Assembly (NCBI GenBank): GCA_029939815.1
Contig: JAOZSF010000098.1
Span: forward strand, 1 to 7,053
Source of the DNA: a bacterium
GTDB lineage: Bacteria > Auribacterota > UBA3054 > B51-G9
Direction of reading: 5' to 3'
Length of the DNA: 7,053 nt
Shown piece by piece: positions 6,858 through 7,053 of this stretch; the first letter of the stretch is position 1, and each line of letters begins with the position of its first letter. The position numbers and the translations under genes are program-made. Below the pieces are notes generated by a model. The model did no database searches. It had not been told where the DNA came from and was given only the letters and a program-made list of their open reading frames with translations.

Positions 6858-6876
6858 AATTGGCACCACAAATTGT

Positions 6877-6891
6877 TTAAGCGGCAGCCAT
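6877..6891 (-). other. Possible leader mini-ORF (Met-Ala-Ala-Ala-stop)
   Basis: In the predicted 5' leader, ATG GCT GCC GCT TAA forms a four-codon open frame ending 19 nt before the rnpA ATG. There is no Shine-Dalgarno before it. It may be chance, although three alanine codons in an otherwise AT-rich leader are noticeable. Only comparison with relatives would tell. Confidence 0.15.
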
Positions 6892-6925
6892 TAATAATTA
6901 GTTTACTTATTTATTATTCTTAATA

Positions 6926-6944
6926 TGGTTACATATTATAACCA
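6926..6944. promoter_or_regulatory. Palindrome over the -10 box (possible operator)
   Basis: TGGTTA at 6926-6931 and TAACCA at 6939-6944 are perfect inverted 6-bp arms with a 7-bp centre. The element covers the -10 hexamer and the predicted start of transcription (about 6928), where a repressor would block initiation. No regulator gene is nearby, and a chance dyad is possible. Confidence 0.3.
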
Positions 6945-6963
6945 AACCGATTTTTAAAGTCAA
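6935..6963 (-). promoter_or_regulatory. Consensus sigma70-type promoter of the rpmH-rnpA operon
   Basis: On the minus strand, TTGACT (6963-6958; five of six matches to TTGACA) and TATAAT (6940-6935; perfect) are separated by exactly 17 bp. The predicted start near 6928 gives a leader of about 71 nt to the rnpA ATG and 87 nt to the rpmH ATG. Its position directly upstream of the operon, and the strong expression expected for an L34 gene, support it. I see no second convincing promoter or terminator in the window. Confidence 0.85.
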
Positions 6964-7053
6964 TAGATAGAATTGCTCAAGGGCACGGGGAAATTTTAGG
7001 GATTGGTTAATGGAGGGTCAGCATCCATTCCATGGATTTTTGCAACGGATTTT
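6964..7053. other. Upstream flank with no recognisable gene
   Basis: I see no supportable gene or DnaA box here. The plus strand carries four G-runs (6981-6983, 6987-6990, 6999-7001, 7015-7017) just upstream of the -35. It also has a 6-bp hairpin, ATCCAT-TCC-ATGGAT (7023-7037), followed by four more T residues. That could be a weak plus-strand terminator, but its stem is short and AT-rich. Confidence 0.4.

Noticed and set aside
6688..6894. Plus-strand 68-residue open frame antisense to rpmH/rnpA
   Set aside because: It is open because the opposite strand is doubly coding and locally GC-rich, so stops are scarce. It has no start signals or family resemblance, and it would oppose the operon.
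6996..7053. C-terminal end of an upstream minus-strand gene ending at TAA 6996-6998
   Set aside because: Only about 18 codons are visible before the window edge, a length expected by chance, with no recognisable motif.
6895..7053. Replication origin next to rpmH
   Set aside because: dnaA/oriC often adjoin rpmH, but no TTATCCACA-like box or cluster is visible here.

Overview
The window is a visibly AT-rich bacterial segment in which every gene I can support lies on the minus strand. It is a version of the widely conserved rpmH-rnpA-yidD-yidC-mnmE cluster. Read in the direction of transcription (right to left), it holds a consensus sigma70-type promoter (6935-6963), rpmH (L34), rnpA (RNase P protein), yidD, yidC, mnmE, and a large membrane protein with two LPS-kinase-like (WaaP/Kdo kinase) domains. 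The organism is probably Gram-negative: YidC has the large periplasmic domain, and the last gene carries WaaP-type kinase domains. The style resembles PVC-group or planctomycete-like bacteria, but that is a guess.

The most notable point is at the head of the operon. A complete 44-codon rpmH gene (6707-6841) lies wholly inside the rnpA reading frame (6306-6857), in a different frame on the same strand. rnpA therefore has an N-terminal extension of about 65 residues. It has no ATG, GTG or TTG codon between its upstream start and the RNase P protein core, so the long form appears to be the real product. A complete rpmH-in-rnpA overlap is known from Thermus; this example is in a quite different, AT-rich genome and has a different start-site geometry.

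The two larger intergenic gaps (rnpA-yidD and yidD-yidC) are largely built from tandem arrays with an 8-bp period. Each unit is mostly AATT followed by four variable bases. There are three arrays (7, 7 and 8 units), one containing a perfect 24-bp duplication. They form the leaders of yidC and yidD, which lack Shine-Dalgarno sequences. From yidC onward the genes are packed tightly: yidC/mnmE share 4 bp (GTGA) and mnmE/kinase share 1 bp (TAATG), which suggests translational coupling.

Functionally the cluster joins ribosome assembly (L34), tRNA 5' maturation (RnpA), inner-membrane protein insertion (YidD, YidC) and tRNA wobble-uridine modification (MnmE). The last gene encodes a predicted two-pass membrane protein with an extracytoplasmic domain, a degenerate kinase domain and an apparently intact one. 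The genes jag/khpB and mnmG, often found in this neighbourhood, are absent from the window. No stretch over 300 bases lacks a gene; the 6964-7053 flank holds no gene I can support.
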